Below are positions 7,546-16,479 of a stretch of 64,000 bases of DNA, piece after piece. The first letter of the stretch is position 1, and the number at the start of each line of letters is the position of its first letter. The notes below the pieces were generated by a model. That model ran no database searches. It was not told the DNA's origin and saw only the letters and a program-made list of their open reading frames with translations. The translations under genes were made by a program, and so were the position numbers. Source of the DNA: Sinomonas cyclohexanicum (GTDB lineage Bacteria > Actinomycetota > Actinomycetes > Actinomycetales > Micrococcaceae). Location of the stretch: positions 1,302,001-1,366,000 of the forward strand of contig NZ_AP024525.1 of the NCBI RefSeq assembly GCF_020886775.1, written 5' to 3'.

Positions 7546-7887
7546 CTAGAGGTAGAGGCCGAGATCGCTCGACGGCTCATCGTGTTCGGCGACCGCGTGG
7601 ACGTCGCGCTCGCGCAGGAGGACGTAGTCGCGTGCGGCGACCTCGACCTCGGCGCGGTCCTCGGGGTCGAAGAGCACATGGTCGCCAACCGACACCTGCC
7701 GCACGCTCGGGCCGGCTGCCACCACGTGGGCCCAGGCCAGCCGCTTGCCGAGGACCGCGGTCGCCGGGATGACGATGCCTGAGGCCGAGCGGCGCTCGCT
7801 GGCCTCCTTGTCGAGCTCCACGAGGATGCGGTCGTGGAGCATGCGCAGCGGCAGGCGGTGGCGGGTGGGCGCGGACTCGTTCGGCAC
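7546..7887 (-). CDS. GroES-like co-chaperonin family protein (orphan)
   Basis: A 113-aa protein with the Cpn10 pattern: LHDRILVELDKE near the start, an SASGIVIPATA segment where the mobile loop lies, and VSVGDHVLFDP plus YVLLRERDVHAV near the end. It is longer than the usual 95-100 residues and is not next to groEL, so it is probably a paralogue of the housekeeping GroES. It may cap a chaperonin or have diverged. The start is GTG at 7885-7887; a TAGACT -10 (minus strand, 7894-7899) ends 6 nt before it with no ribosome site, so the message is probably leaderless. Confidence 0.75.
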   Translation of the reverse strand: MPNESAPTRHRLPLRMLHDRILVELDKEASERRSASGIVIPATAVLGKRLAWAHVVAAGPSVRQVSVGDHVLFDPEDRAEVEVAARDYVLLRERDVHAVAEHDEPSSDLGLYL

Positions 7888-8001
7888 CGAGCCAGTCTAG
7901 TCGCGATGCCTCGGGAACTTCCCCGGCCGTCCGCGCGTGGACAGTATAGGCCGCCTCCGCAGCACCCGCGGGGCGAGACTGCATTCGACCAAGGAGCCGA
8001 C

Positions 8002-8901
8002 ATGGCATTTGGGGGAAACCCCGTCTTCCGGAGGAAGAACTACAAGGGCGCCATCGCGACGGCGCCGCCCGTGCCCACGGGGCCCTACGGGCAGAATCCG
8101 TACCCGCAACAGAACCCCTACGGCCAGCCTGCGCCCTATGGCCAGTATCCGCAGCAGCCGATGTCTCCCGAGCAGCTGGACGAGCTGTACCGTTCGCCGT
8201 CGGCCGGCCCGGCGCAGACGGGCCGGATGACGTATGACGACGTGATCGTCCGGACGCTCGCATGCCTCGGCTTCGTGGTGGTCGGGGCCGCTGTCACGCT
8301 GGCCATGCCAGCGAGCGCCTCCCTTGGCCTCATGGTCCTCGGCGCCCTCGGCGGGTTTGTGCTGGCCCTCGTGAACACGTTCAAGCGTGAGCCGGTGGCC
8401 GGGCTCATCCTGGCCTATGCCGCACTCGAGGGGCTCTTCCTCGGTGGGCTCACCCGGATCATCGACGCCTTCGCGCCGGGCGTCGGCTTCCAGGCCGTCC
8501 TCGGAACGGTCGTCGTGGCCGGCGTGACGCTTGCGCTCTACAAGAGCGGCAAGGTCCGCGCGACGCCCGGCCTCATGAAGTTCTTCCTCATCGCGATTGT
8601 CGGCTACCTCGGGTTCAGCCTCGTGAATCTCGGCCTCATGCTCTTCGGCGTCGTCCAGAACCCCTGGGGGCTGCGAGGAATGACGGTCATGGGCATCCCG
8701 CTCGGCGTGATCGTCGGCCTGTTGGCGATCGTGCTCGCCGCGATCTCGCTGATCTTCGACTTCAACTCGGTCGAGCAGGGGGTCCGCGCCGGGGCGCCGC
8801 GGCGCTATGCGTGGACCGCGGCGTTCGGGCTCACCGTGACGCTCGTGTGGCTGTACACGGAGATCCTGCGCCTGCTGGCGATCTTCAATAGCAACGACTG
8901 A
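8002..8901 (+). CDS. Bax inhibitor-1/YccA family membrane protein
   Basis: A 299-aa membrane protein. The first 80 residues are cytosolic and rich in Pro, Gln, Gly and Tyr (repeated NPYPQQNPYGQP-like units). They are followed by seven hydrophobic segments with the family hallmarks EGLFLGGLTR and a conserved Asp pair near the end (FDFNSVEQG). YccA/BI-1 relatives are leak channels or modulators of membrane proteases; the role in actinobacteria is not settled. The start ATG at 8002 has AAGGAG 5 nt upstream; an earlier in-frame codon at 7834 lies inside the neighbouring gene and is not supported. Single-gene unit ending in a strong hairpin. Confidence 0.85.
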   Translation: MAFGGNPVFRRKNYKGAIATAPPVPTGPYGQNPYPQQNPYGQPAPYGQYPQQPMSPEQLDELYRSPSAGPAQTGRMTYDDVIVRTLACLGFVVVGAAVTLAMPASASLGLMVLGALGGFVLALVNTFKREPVAGLILAYAALEGLFLGGLTRIIDAFAPGVGFQAVLGTVVVAGVTLALYKSGKVRATPGLMKFFLIAIVGYLGFSLVNLGLMLFGVVQNPWGLRGMTVMGIPLGVIVGLLAIVLAAISLIFDFNSVEQGVRAGAPRRYAWTAAFGLTVTLVWLYTEILRLLAIFNSND

Positions 8902-8922
8902 CCTCTCATGAAGAGCTCGTGA

Positions 8923-8963
8923 GCGGGAAGGCCCCCGGACGAATCGTCCGGGGGCCTTCCCGC
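8923..8963. terminator. Strong hairpin terminator after the Bax-inhibitor gene
   Basis: A perfect 19-bp stem (8923-8941 with 8945-8963) with a 3-nt loop lies between this gene (+) and the convergent galK (-), so it can stop both transcripts. Confidence 0.88.
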
Positions 8964-8993
8964 ACCGTGGCGCGCGTATCGGATGCCCCGCGC

Positions 8994-10178
8994 CTAGATG
9001 ACCCGCCGGGCCCCGTCCGCAGGGGAGACGCTGAACAGGTCCGGCTGCGCGAAGCCGGCCCGCGAGAACGCGGACAGGACGGCGTCCCTGACTGCCCCAG
9101 TGCGATCAGTGGGGACGAGGGCGATCGCCGATCCGCCGAATCCGCCGCCGGTCATGCGGGCGCCCAGCGCTCCGGCCGCGCGGGCAGTGTCCACCGCGAG
9201 GTCGAGCTCGGGGCACGAGATCTCGAAGTCGTCTCGCATCGAGGCGTGGCTCGCGTCCAGGAGCCCGCCGATCGCCCGCGGCCCCTCCGCGCGAAGGATG
9301 CGGACGGTCTCGAGGACCCGCTCGTCCTCGGTGACCACGTGGCGCACGCGCCGGAACGTGACGGGGTCGAGGAGCCCGCGGGCCTCCGCCAGGTCCGCGG
9401 AGGAGACATCCCTCAGCGCTTCCACCCCGAGGACCTCGGCTCCGAGCTCGCACGCCGCGCGGCGGCTCGCATATCCGCCGTCGGCGTGGGAATGGGCCAC
9501 CTTGGTGTCGACCACGAGGACGGCAAGCCCGGCGGCGGGCGCGTCGAACGGGATCAGCTCCACGCTCTGGTCCCGGCAGTCGAGGAATACAGCGTGCCCC
9601 GGCGCGCCGCGCAGCGAGGCGGACTGGTCTAGAATCCCGGTCGGCGCACCCACGAACCCGTTCTCCGCCTGCTGGGTCACGAGCACGAGGTCCTCGGCGC
9701 CCAGACCCGCGCCGGTCAGCTCGGTCAGCGCGGTAGCGACAGCGCACTCGATGGCGTGCGACGAGGAGAGTCCCGAACCGACCGGCACCGTCGAGCCAAG
9801 CGCCAGGTCGAACCCGGGCACCTCGACCCCGCGGGCCGCCAGGGCCCACACGACGCCCGCCGGGTAGACGGACCAGCCGGGCGACGTCCCGCGAGTGAGC
9901 CCGTCGAGGTCTAGCTCGACGACGCCTCCGCCGCCCTCGGCGCCTCCGTGCGTCGAGACCAGGCGTATGGTCCGGTCGGGCCGAACGCGGACGGCGACGT
10001 AGGCTGCCAAGTCGATCGCGAACGGCAGGGCGAAGCCTTCGTTGTAGTCGGTGTGCTCCCCGATGAGGTTGACCCGACCGGGAGCCCGCCACACGCCGTC
10101 GGGCGCCCCGCCGAAAGCGGAGGTGAACGCGTTGAGGACCGGTCCCGCCGCGTCCTGGACGGAAGGGGGCCGCGTCAT
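8994..10178 (-). CDS. galK: Galactokinase
   Basis: A GHMP-family kinase that phosphorylates D-galactose to galactose 1-phosphate, first committed step of the Leloir pathway. The galactokinase signature GRVNLIGEHTDYNEG is at 34-48, the phosphate-binding loop PVGSGLSSS is at 132-140, and motif 3 MTGGGFGGSA is near the C-terminus. Length 394 aa is normal. The ATG overlaps the galT stop (ATGA, 10175-10178), giving a translationally coupled deoR-galT-galK operon. galE is not in the window. Confidence 0.95.
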   Translation of the reverse strand: MTRPPSVQDAAGPVLNAFTSAFGGAPDGVWRAPGRVNLIGEHTDYNEGFALPFAIDLAAYVAVRVRPDRTIRLVSTHGGAEGGGGVVELDLDGLTRGTSPGWSVYPAGVVWALAARGVEVPGFDLALGSTVPVGSGLSSSHAIECAVATALTELTGAGLGAEDLVLVTQQAENGFVGAPTGILDQSASLRGAPGHAVFLDCRDQSVELIPFDAPAAGLAVLVVDTKVAHSHADGGYASRRAACELGAEVLGVEALRDVSSADLAEARGLLDPVTFRRVRHVVTEDERVLETVRILRAEGPRAIGGLLDASHASMRDDFEISCPELDLAVDTARAAGALGARMTGGGFGGSAIALVPTDRTGAVRDAVLSAFSRAGFAQPDLFSVSPADGARRVI

Positions 10179-11320
10179 GCCGGTGCCTTTCCCGCGGCGT
10201 CGGCGGGGCGCCGCGTCGGATTCTTCGTGAGGGCGTCCCGGAGCCGCTCGGCCACGTGCTCGGCGGTCGTGTCGTTGATGAAAGCGCCCATGGCCGCCTC
10301 GGAGCCTGCAAGGAACTTGAGCTTGTCCGCGGCGCGGCGCGGCGAGGTGAGCTGGAGGTGGAAGCGGCTCGCCGGCCGCAGCAGGGCATCGAGGGGTGCC
10401 TGATTCCATGCCGCGATGTACGGGGTGGGTGTGGGGTAGAGGGCGTCCACGGCCATCAGGAGCGAGAGGTAGGAAGATGCGAGCTCGTCCTTCTCCTCGC
10501 CTGTGAGGGACGTGAAGTCGGGCACATGACGGTGCGGCACGAGGTGCACCTCGAGCGGCCAGCGCGCGGCGAACGGCACGAAGGCGGTGAAGTGGTCCCC
10601 CTCGAGCACCACGCGCTCGCCGGCGGTCCGCTCGCGGTCCAGCAGGGTGCCGAGCAGGGTGGCCCGGCCGTCGGCGTCGTCGTAGAAGCGACGTGCCATC
10701 GCGGCCAGCTGGGCCGCCCGGGGCGCGACGTACGGGTACGCGTAGATCTGGCCGTGCGGGTGATGGAGGGTGACGCCGATGTCCGCGCCGCGGTTCTCGA
10801 AGGGGAAGACCTGCCGCACTCCGGGCAGCGAGCTCAGCGCGGCGGTCCGGTGGGCCCAGGCCTCGACCACGGTGCGGGCACGCTCGTAGGGCAGCCCCGC
10901 GAAGGACCCGGTGTGGCTCGAGGTGAAGGACACGACCTCGCAGCGGCCGACCGCGGGGGTCGTCTGGCCCCACGGGAGAGAGGCTGGCAGCTCCGCGGTG
11001 CCGGGCCCGAGAGACGGGAACCGGTTCTCGAACACGACCACGTCGTAGTCTGCGTCGGGAATCTCGGAGGCATTGGCCGGCGTGGTGGGGCACAGCGGGC
11101 ACTGGTCGGCGGGCGGCAAGTGGGTGCGGGACTGCCGGTGGGCGGCCACGGCGACCCAGTCGCCGGAGAGCTCGTCGTAGCGGAGGTGGCCCGGCACCGC
11201 GGGGCCTGCGAGCCCGCGGGCGTCCGGGGACGGCGTCCGGGGGGCGCTGCCCGGGTCGTCGAAGTAGATAAGTTCGCGGCCGTCAGACAGCCGCGTCGGG
11301 GTGATCAGGGGCGGGGTCAT
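10175..11320 (-). CDS. galT: Galactose-1-phosphate uridylyltransferase
   Basis: Exchanges UMP between UDP-glucose and galactose 1-phosphate. The active-site motif HPHGQ is at 187-191, with the uridylylated His in the middle of the HPH, and the zinc-type pair CPLC is at 74-77. Length 381 aa is slightly longer than E. coli GalT because of about 45 variable N-terminal residues. The start ATG overlaps the deoR stop (ATGA at 11317-11320) and its stop overlaps the galK start. Confidence 0.95.
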   Translation of the reverse strand: MTPPLITPTRLSDGRELIYFDDPGSAPRTPSPDARGLAGPAVPGHLRYDELSGDWVAVAAHRQSRTHLPPADQCPLCPTTPANASEIPDADYDVVVFENRFPSLGPGTAELPASLPWGQTTPAVGRCEVVSFTSSHTGSFAGLPYERARTVVEAWAHRTAALSSLPGVRQVFPFENRGADIGVTLHHPHGQIYAYPYVAPRAAQLAAMARRFYDDADGRATLLGTLLDRERTAGERVVLEGDHFTAFVPFAARWPLEVHLVPHRHVPDFTSLTGEEKDELASSYLSLLMAVDALYPTPTPYIAAWNQAPLDALLRPASRFHLQLTSPRRAADKLKFLAGSEAAMGAFINDTTAEHVAERLRDALTKNPTRRPADAAGKAPA

Positions 11321-12108
11321 GCGGTCTCCGATTCGTCGACGGGCGCGACGATGAGGTCCGGGACGGTCTGCCGGAGCTCGTCGAGCGCACTGGTGGAGAG
11401 GCCGTCGTCCGTGATGAGGGTGTCGACGGCGCTCAGGGGGAGGATGCGTGCGAGGCTCACGAGGCCGTACTTGCTGTGGTCGGCCAGTACCACGAGCCGT
11501 GCCGCGGACTCGGCAGCTGCACGGTTGGTCTCGGCCTCGAGCATGTTCGGCGTGGTGAGCCCGCCGCGGGGGTGGAGGCCATGGACGCCCATGAAGCAGG
11601 TCTCGACGTGCAGCTGGCGGAGAGTAGAGGTCGCCAGCGGCCCCACGAGGGCCTCCGACGGCGTCCGCTCGCCGCCCGTGAGGATGGTCCGCGCGCCCTC
11701 GTGGCTGGCGCTTCCGAGAGCCTCGGCGACCTTGATCGAGTTGGTCGCGACCGTGAGGTCCGGAACGCCGGCGAGCAGGCGGGCGAACGCGAACGTCGTG
11801 GTCCCGGCGGTGACGAAGATCGTGGCTCCGGGCCGAACGAGTTCGATCGCGCGTGCCGCGATCGCGCTCTTGGCGTCGGGCCTGTGCTCGCTCTTGGCCG
11901 CGAAGCCGATCTCGGCGAACCCGATCTCGGTGGGGCGAGCGGCGCCCCCGTGGACGCGGCGGGCGAGCCCCTGGAGCTCGAGGTGCTCGATGTCCCGCCG
12001 GATCGTCATCTCGGACACGCCCAGAGCGGACGCGAGTTCCGTGACGCGCACGGCTTCGCGCCGCTCGAGCTCGGCGACGATGTGCGCCTGGCGTTCGGCA
12101 GCCAGCAT
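11317..12108 (-). CDS. DeoR-family transcriptional regulator of the gal operon
   Basis: An N-terminal winged helix (ERQAHIVAELER, then LGVSEMTIRRDIEHLE near residues 30-50) is followed by a DeoR C-terminal sugar-phosphate sensor domain with VTAGTTTFAFARLL and VLADHSKYG. It probably represses the operon and is relieved by a galactose-derived phosphate; the ligand is inferred from position. It is the first gene of the operon with galT and galK. The leader contains three copies of a 9-bp repeat just before the Shine-Dalgarno. Autoregulation through the AT-rich repeats at 12181-12217 is likely. Confidence 0.88.
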   Translation of the reverse strand: MLAAERQAHIVAELERREAVRVTELASALGVSEMTIRRDIEHLELQGLARRVHGGAARPTEIGFAEIGFAAKSEHRPDAKSAIAARAIELVRPGATIFVTAGTTTFAFARLLAGVPDLTVATNSIKVAEALGSASHEGARTILTGGERTPSEALVGPLATSTLRQLHVETCFMGVHGLHPRGGLTTPNMLEAETNRAAAESAARLVVLADHSKYGLVSLARILPLSAVDTLITDDGLSTSALDELRQTVPDLIVAPVDESETA

Positions 12109-12121
12109 GGCGTTCCCCCCT

Positions 12122-12148
12122 TAATCCTGCTAATCCTGCTAATCCTGA
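12122..12148. repeat. 9-bp tandem repeat (x3) in the deoR leader
   Basis: TAATCCTGC, TAATCCTGC, TAATCCTGA in exact tandem. On the deoR strand it reads as CAGGATTAG units immediately upstream of the A/G-rich ribosome site. Repeat-number change would alter leader length, not the reading frame. Confidence 0.85.
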
Positions 12149-12180
12149 ATCTGCAGCTGATCCTGAGCCAGCACCCTAGA

Positions 12181-12217
12181 GCTAACACAAACAACAGCTT
12201 TCTAACAAAAGATAACA
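12181..12217. promoter_or_regulatory. Probable DeoR-type operator between deoR and galM
   Basis: An AT-rich patch with repeated CTAACA units (CTAACACAAACA at 12182-12193, CTAACAAAAGATAACA at 12202-12217). Read on the other strand it gives TTTTGTTAG and TTTGTGTTAG. Tandem TTTGTT-like repeats are typical targets of DeoR/GlpR-family repressors. It lies in the 180-bp divergent region and could control both deoR-galTK and galM. Confidence 0.5.
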
Positions 12218-12288
12218 TCCGACGGGTCGGAGGGGAAGAGGCTGCGCGGACTGTGCCGCGGCATGGTGCGACAGCTAGCGTTGGATCC

Positions 12289-13275
12289 ATGACACCATCA
12301 CCGACCGGCCCTTCCACTCCGGTCAGCCCAGCGTCGGGCCGCGCCGTCACCGGTCGCCAGTACGAGCTCCGCCGCGCCGGCGGCGTCGCCGTCGTGACCG
12401 AGCTCGCGGCGACCCTGCGCGCCTACTCGCGCGACGGCGTCGTGCTCACAGAGACATTCGGTGACGACCAGATCCCGCCGGGCGCCACCGGGATCACGCT
12501 CGCGCCGTGGGCCAACCGCGTCGAGGATGGACGGTGGCCCCTCAACGGCAAGGTGCAGCAGCTGGACATCACCGAACCCTCGCGGGGGCACGCTAGCCAT
12601 GGCCTGCTGCGCAACACGGGCTACGCGCCCGTCGAGGTCTCGGGCGCTTCGGTGTCCCTCGAGGCCACGGTGTTCCCCCAGCACGGCTACCCGTTCCTCG
12701 TCCGCCACCGCGTCGATTACGCGCTCGACGCCGACGGCGGCCTGAGTGTCACCCAGAGCCTCAGCAACGGCTCTGCGGCGCGCGCGCCGTACGTCCTCGG
12801 CGCGCACCCGTATCTGCGGCTCGGTGGGACGCCCACCGAGGAGCTCACCCTCACCGTCCCTGCGGCCACCCGCCTTGTCGCGGACGAGCGACTCATCCCG
12901 CGCGGCTCCGAGCCCGTGGCGGGGGAGTGGGACCTGCGCGGCGGACGCACCGTGGGCGAGCTCGCGGTGGACTGCGCGTTCACGGACCTCTCCTTCACGC
13001 ACGACGGCGCGGGGCCGGCCGCCGCCGCTGCCCCGCCCGCCGTCGTGCGCGCGACACTCACCGGTGCCGACGGCCGCAGCGTCTGGCTGTGGCAGGAGGA
13101 CACGTGCAGGTACCTGCACGTGTTCGTCACCGACACGTTCCCCGGGCGCGCCAAGGCGGTGGCGCTCGAGCCCATGACGGGGCCGGCGAACGCCTTCAAC
13201 TCAGGCGAGGGGCTCCGGTGGCTCGAGCCGGGCGAGTCCGCCTCGATGCGGTGGGGGATCGGCGCGAGCCTCTGA
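12289..13275 (+). CDS. Aldose 1-epimerase (mutarotase) family protein
   Basis: A 328-aa galactose-mutarotase-like protein that interconverts anomers of aldohexoses, fitting its place beside the gal operon. Visible marks are LAPWANRV, HGLLR near residue 105, the catalytic-His region LGAHPYLRLGG, and a C-terminal ALEPMTGPANAFN segment supplying the catalytic Glu. The ATG at 12289 has no Shine-Dalgarno; a TAGCGT -10 (12276-12281) ends 7 nt before it, suggesting a leaderless message. Divergent from deoR and likely part of its regulon. Confidence 0.88.
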   Translation: MTPSPTGPSTPVSPASGRAVTGRQYELRRAGGVAVVTELAATLRAYSRDGVVLTETFGDDQIPPGATGITLAPWANRVEDGRWPLNGKVQQLDITEPSRGHASHGLLRNTGYAPVEVSGASVSLEATVFPQHGYPFLVRHRVDYALDADGGLSVTQSLSNGSAARAPYVLGAHPYLRLGGTPTEELTLTVPAATRLVADERLIPRGSEPVAGEWDLRGGRTVGELAVDCAFTDLSFTHDGAGPAAAAAPPAVVRATLTGADGRSVWLWQEDTCRYLHVFVTDTFPGRAKAVALEPMTGPANAFNSGEGLRWLEPGESASMRWGIGASL

Positions 13276-13287
13276 AAGGATGGGTCC

Positions 13288-14478
13288 ATGGAGCCCAGCC
13301 CCGAAGGACCCCATCCGGACCCCGTGACCATCGATGCCCGTGCCGCGCGGGCCGTGACGGACGCGGACCTGCCCTTCGCGCTGCGGGTCTCAGCGGCGTG
13401 GGCGTGGCGCGTCGCGGTCATCCTCGTGGTCGCCTGGGCCATCGCGTGGGCGCTCGCGCAGATGAGCTTCCTCGTGATCCCCGTGCTCATCGCCGCGCTG
13501 CTCGCGGGACTGCTGAATCCGGTGGTCGGCTGGCTGCGGCGTGCGCGCGCGCCCAAGGGCGTGGCGGTGGCCGTCACGGAGCTGGGCTTCATCGCCGTCG
13601 TCGCCGGACTCCTGACCCTCGTGGGGCGGCAGATCTCCTCGGGCTTCGCGCAGCTGTGGGGCGAGGCGCTCCAGGGCCTGGCCGAGGTGCAGAGGTGGCT
13701 CGCGGAGGGCCCGCTGCAGCTGACGTCGTCCGAGCTCGGGACGTACATCACGGATGCGCGCCACCTGCTTGAGACCAATCAGGGCACGCTCCTCAACGGC
13801 GTCCTGAGCGTGGGCTCCTCGGCGGGGCATTTCGTCACGGGCGCCCTCATCACGCTCTTCGTGCTCGTCTTCTTCCTCCTTGAGGGGGAACGGATCTGGG
13901 CCTTCCTCGTCGGGCTCCTGCCCCGCCGCGCGCGGGCGGCGGCCGACGGCGCCGGCCGGAAGGGCTGGACCTCGCTCGTGAGCTACGTGCGGGTCCAGGT
14001 ATTCGTGGCGGCGGTGGACGCGGTCGGCATCGGCGTGGGCGCCGCCGTCCTCAGTGTGCCGCTCGCGCTTCCCCTGGGCATCCTCGTGTTCGTCGCCTCG
14101 TTCGTGCCGGTCGTCGGCGCGCTCCTGAGCGGCGCCGTCGCCGTCCTGCTCGCCCTCGTGGCGAACGGCCTCGTGAACGCGCTCATCATGCTCATCATCG
14201 TCGTCGCGGTCCAGCAGCTCGAATCCCATGTGCTCCAGCCGCTCATCATGGGCCGGGCGGTGTCGCTCCACCCGGTGGCCGTGATCCTGGCCGTGGCGGC
14301 GGGCTCCTACATCGCCGGCATCGCCGGCGCGCTGTTCGCGGTGCCCACTCTCGCCGTCACGAACTCGGCCGTGCGCTACATCGCGGCCCGTTCGTGGGAG
14401 AACTCGTGGGAAAATGGAGGTGCGCCGGTCCCGCCGGAAGACGCCGGGCCGGGCCCGAACCCCCGTGAAGCCCCCTAG
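13288..14478 (+). CDS. AI-2E family transporter (membrane permease)
   Basis: A 396-aa polytopic protein of the TqsA/YdiK-like family. There is a short cytosolic start, a pair of helices from about residue 35, a long soluble loop (about 115-185), then a cluster of helices with the family-typical PLGILVFVASFVPVVGALLSG and LESHVLQPLIMGRAVSLHP. Members export small molecules or signals; the substrate is not evident. It follows galM by 12 nt with GAAAGGA as ribosome site. Its stop overlaps the ilvA Shine-Dalgarno, so ilvA may be co-transcribed. Confidence 0.85.
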   Translation: MEPSPEGPHPDPVTIDARAARAVTDADLPFALRVSAAWAWRVAVILVVAWAIAWALAQMSFLVIPVLIAALLAGLLNPVVGWLRRARAPKGVAVAVTELGFIAVVAGLLTLVGRQISSGFAQLWGEALQGLAEVQRWLAEGPLQLTSSELGTYITDARHLLETNQGTLLNGVLSVGSSAGHFVTGALITLFVLVFFLLEGERIWAFLVGLLPRRARAAADGAGRKGWTSLVSYVRVQVFVAAVDAVGIGVGAAVLSVPLALPLGILVFVASFVPVVGALLSGAVAVLLALVANGLVNALIMLIIVVAVQQLESHVLQPLIMGRAVSLHPVAVILAVAAGSYIAGIAGALFAVPTLAVTNSAVRYIAARSWENSWENGGAPVPPEDAGPGPNPREAP

Positions 14479-14489
14479 GAGCACTGAGT

Positions 14490-15743
14490 ATGACTGCCCT
14501 CTCGACTCTCGCTGTGACGCTCGACGACGTTCTTGCAGCACAGGAGCTGCTCGAGGGCATTAGCGCCAAGACGCCCATTGAGGAGTCGAGGGCCCTCGGC
14601 CAGACGGTGGGAGGCGAGGTCTACTTCAAGTGCGAGAACCTGCAGCGGGCCGGCTCGTTCAAGGTCCGCGGCGCGTACGTGCGCATGGCGCGGCTCTCCG
14701 ATGAGGAGAAGCGGCAGGGCGTCGTGGCCGCCTCGGCAGGCAACCACGCGCAGGGCGTCGCATCGGCCGCGAAGCGCCTCGGGATCCGGGCCAGGATCTA
14801 CATGCCGCTCGGCGTTGCACTCCCCAAGCTCCAGGCGACCCGCAGCCACGGCGCCGAGGTGGTCCTGCACGGCCACAACGTCGACGAGGCCCTTGCCGAG
14901 GCGAAGCGGTACGCCGACGAGACCGGTGCAGTGTTCGTCCACCCGTTCGACAACGCGGACGTCGTAGCGGGCCAGGGCACGATCGGCCTGGAGATCCTCG
15001 AGCAGGTCCCGGAAGTGGACACGATCCTCATGGGCGTGGGCGGCGGCGGGCTCCTGGCCGGCGTCGCCGTCGCCGTGAAGTCCAAGGCCGCCGAGCTCGG
15101 CCGCGAAATCCGCGTCATCGGGGTCCAGGCCGAGAACGCCGCGGCCTACCCGCCCTCGCTCGCGGCCGACGCCGTCGTGCCCCTGCCGAAGGTCGCCACG
15201 ATGGCCGACGGCATCGCCGTGGGCCTGCCGGGTCAGATCCCCTTCAGCATCATCCGCGAGCTCGTCGACGACGTCGTGACCGTGAGCGAGGACTCCCTCG
15301 CCCGGGCCCTCATCTTCCTGCTCGAACGCTCCAAGCTCGTGGTCGAGCCCGCCGGCGCCGTGGGCGTGGCCGCGCTCATGGACGGCAAGCTCGCCGAGCT
15401 CGGGATCGACCCGAAGAAGACCGTCGTGATCCTCTCCGGCGGCAACATTGACCCGATGCTCATGCTCAAGGTCATCCAGCGCGGCCTCTCCGCCGCCGGG
15501 CGCTTCCTCACGGTGCGCATGATGCTCGATGACCGCCCGGGCTCCCTCGCGACGATCTCCCGCATCATCGCCGAGAACGACGCGAACGTCACGGGCGTGG
15601 ACCACACCCGCGTCGGCGGCTCGATCGCGATGGGGGACGTGGCGATCACGATCGATATGGAGACGAAGGGCCACGAGCACTCCGACCAGATCCTCCGGGC
15701 CCTGCGCGCGGAGGGCTTCCAGCCGATCGTCATCCACGTCTGA
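14490..15743 (+). CDS. ilvA: Threonine ammonia-lyase (threonine dehydratase)
   Basis: A PLP enzyme converting L-threonine to 2-oxobutanoate and ammonia, feeding isoleucine synthesis or threonine breakdown. The PLP Lys58 is in the motif GSFKVRGA, the phosphate-cradling loop GVGGGGLLAG is near 180-190, and ACT regulatory sequence occupies about 335-417 (RMMLDDRPGSLATIS). The single C-terminal ACT domain and 417-aa length match the actinobacterial IlvA type. AGGAG lies 8 nt before the ATG. Confidence 0.93.
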   Translation: MTALSTLAVTLDDVLAAQELLEGISAKTPIEESRALGQTVGGEVYFKCENLQRAGSFKVRGAYVRMARLSDEEKRQGVVAASAGNHAQGVASAAKRLGIRARIYMPLGVALPKLQATRSHGAEVVLHGHNVDEALAEAKRYADETGAVFVHPFDNADVVAGQGTIGLEILEQVPEVDTILMGVGGGGLLAGVAVAVKSKAAELGREIRVIGVQAENAAAYPPSLAADAVVPLPKVATMADGIAVGLPGQIPFSIIRELVDDVVTVSEDSLARALIFLLERSKLVVEPAGAVGVAALMDGKLAELGIDPKKTVVILSGGNIDPMLMLKVIQRGLSAAGRFLTVRMMLDDRPGSLATISRIIAENDANVTGVDHTRVGGSIAMGDVAITIDMETKGHEHSDQILRALRAEGFQPIVIHV

Positions 15744-15755
15744 GGCGGCAGAACC

Positions 15756-16370
15756 GTGCGAGCGCCGGGGTCGACGAACGAGCTCGCGGGGCGCGCCCGC
15801 GCGGGGCTCGCCACCATGACGGCGGTCACGGTGGTGCTGTACGTGATCCAGCTGGTGAACATGACAACCTTCGGACTGCTGTCGAGGACGTTCGGCATCC
15901 GCCCGCGTGACGTGGGCAGCCTCCCCGACATCCTGACCTCCCCGCTCGTACACGACTCGTCGGGCTGGGGGCATCTCCTGGCCAACACGCTGCCGCTCTT
16001 CGTCTTTGGATTCCTGGCGTTCCTGGCCGGGCTGAGGCAGTTCCTCACGGCCGTGGCGCTGTCGTGGCTGGGGTCGGGGGTCGGCGTGTGGGTGTTCGGC
16101 GGGAGCCTTCTCGGCTACCCCTCCGTGACCGTCGGCGCGTCCGGTGTGATCTTCGGCCTCTTCGGCTTCCTCTTGGTCCGGGGCTTCCTGAACCGCAGCT
16201 GGTGGCAGATCCTCCTCGCGCTCGTGCTGTTCGCCGCGTACGGGGGCGTGCTCCTGGGGGTGCTGCCAAACGTGGGCCGCGGCATCTCATGGCAGGCGCA
16301 CCTGTTCGGCCTCGCGGGAGGGGTTGTCGCGGCCGTCCTCCTGCGGCCCAGGGGCCGGGTCGCCACCTAG
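15756..16370 (+). CDS. Rhomboid-family intramembrane serine protease
   Basis: A 204-aa membrane protein with the rhomboid catalytic dyad: Ser129 in GASG (127-130) and His182 in the last helix (WQAHLFGLAGG). The oxyanion-side HLLAN motif (73-77) is also present. Six hydrophobic segments fit the minimal bacterial rhomboid core. GTG start 12 nt after ilvA with no clear ribosome site, so it may be translated by coupling. The substrate is unknown. Confidence 0.88.
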   Translation: MRAPGSTNELAGRARAGLATMTAVTVVLYVIQLVNMTTFGLLSRTFGIRPRDVGSLPDILTSPLVHDSSGWGHLLANTLPLFVFGFLAFLAGLRQFLTAVALSWLGSGVGVWVFGGSLLGYPSVTVGASGVIFGLFGFLLVRGFLNRSWWQILLALVLFAAYGGVLLGVLPNVGRGISWQAHLFGLAGGVVAAVLLRPRGRVAT

Positions 16371-16443
16371 CGGCACGAGCATGCCCAGCTACTTTAGTCC
16401 AGTCACTTGATTAATCGGCTCGGCGGGCGCATCGTCGATGAAT

Positions 16444-16456
16444 GGGGAGAGTCCCC
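16444..16456 (+). promoter_or_regulatory. Small stem-loop before the RiPP precursor
   Basis: GGGGA-GAG-TCCCC forms a 5-bp hairpin ending 9 nt before the precursor Shine-Dalgarno AGAAGGAG (16466-16473). The rest of the 109-bp gap 16371-16479 has an AT-rich stretch (ACTTGATTAATC near 16405-16416) that may hold the promoter, but I cannot assign hexamers. Confidence 0.3.
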
Positions 16457-16479
16457 GAACCATCGAGAAGGAGAATGCC

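Noticed and set aside
13390-14541. Long open frames antisense to the AI-2E permease, and similar ones antisense to fumC (30946-32511), LCP (37418-38959), PDA-GT2 (20822-22309) and the transglutaminase gene (59787-62786)
   Set aside because: In DNA of this GC content complementary frames stay open by chance; their translations are Arg/Gly/Pro/His-biased, show no domains and oppose well-supported genes.
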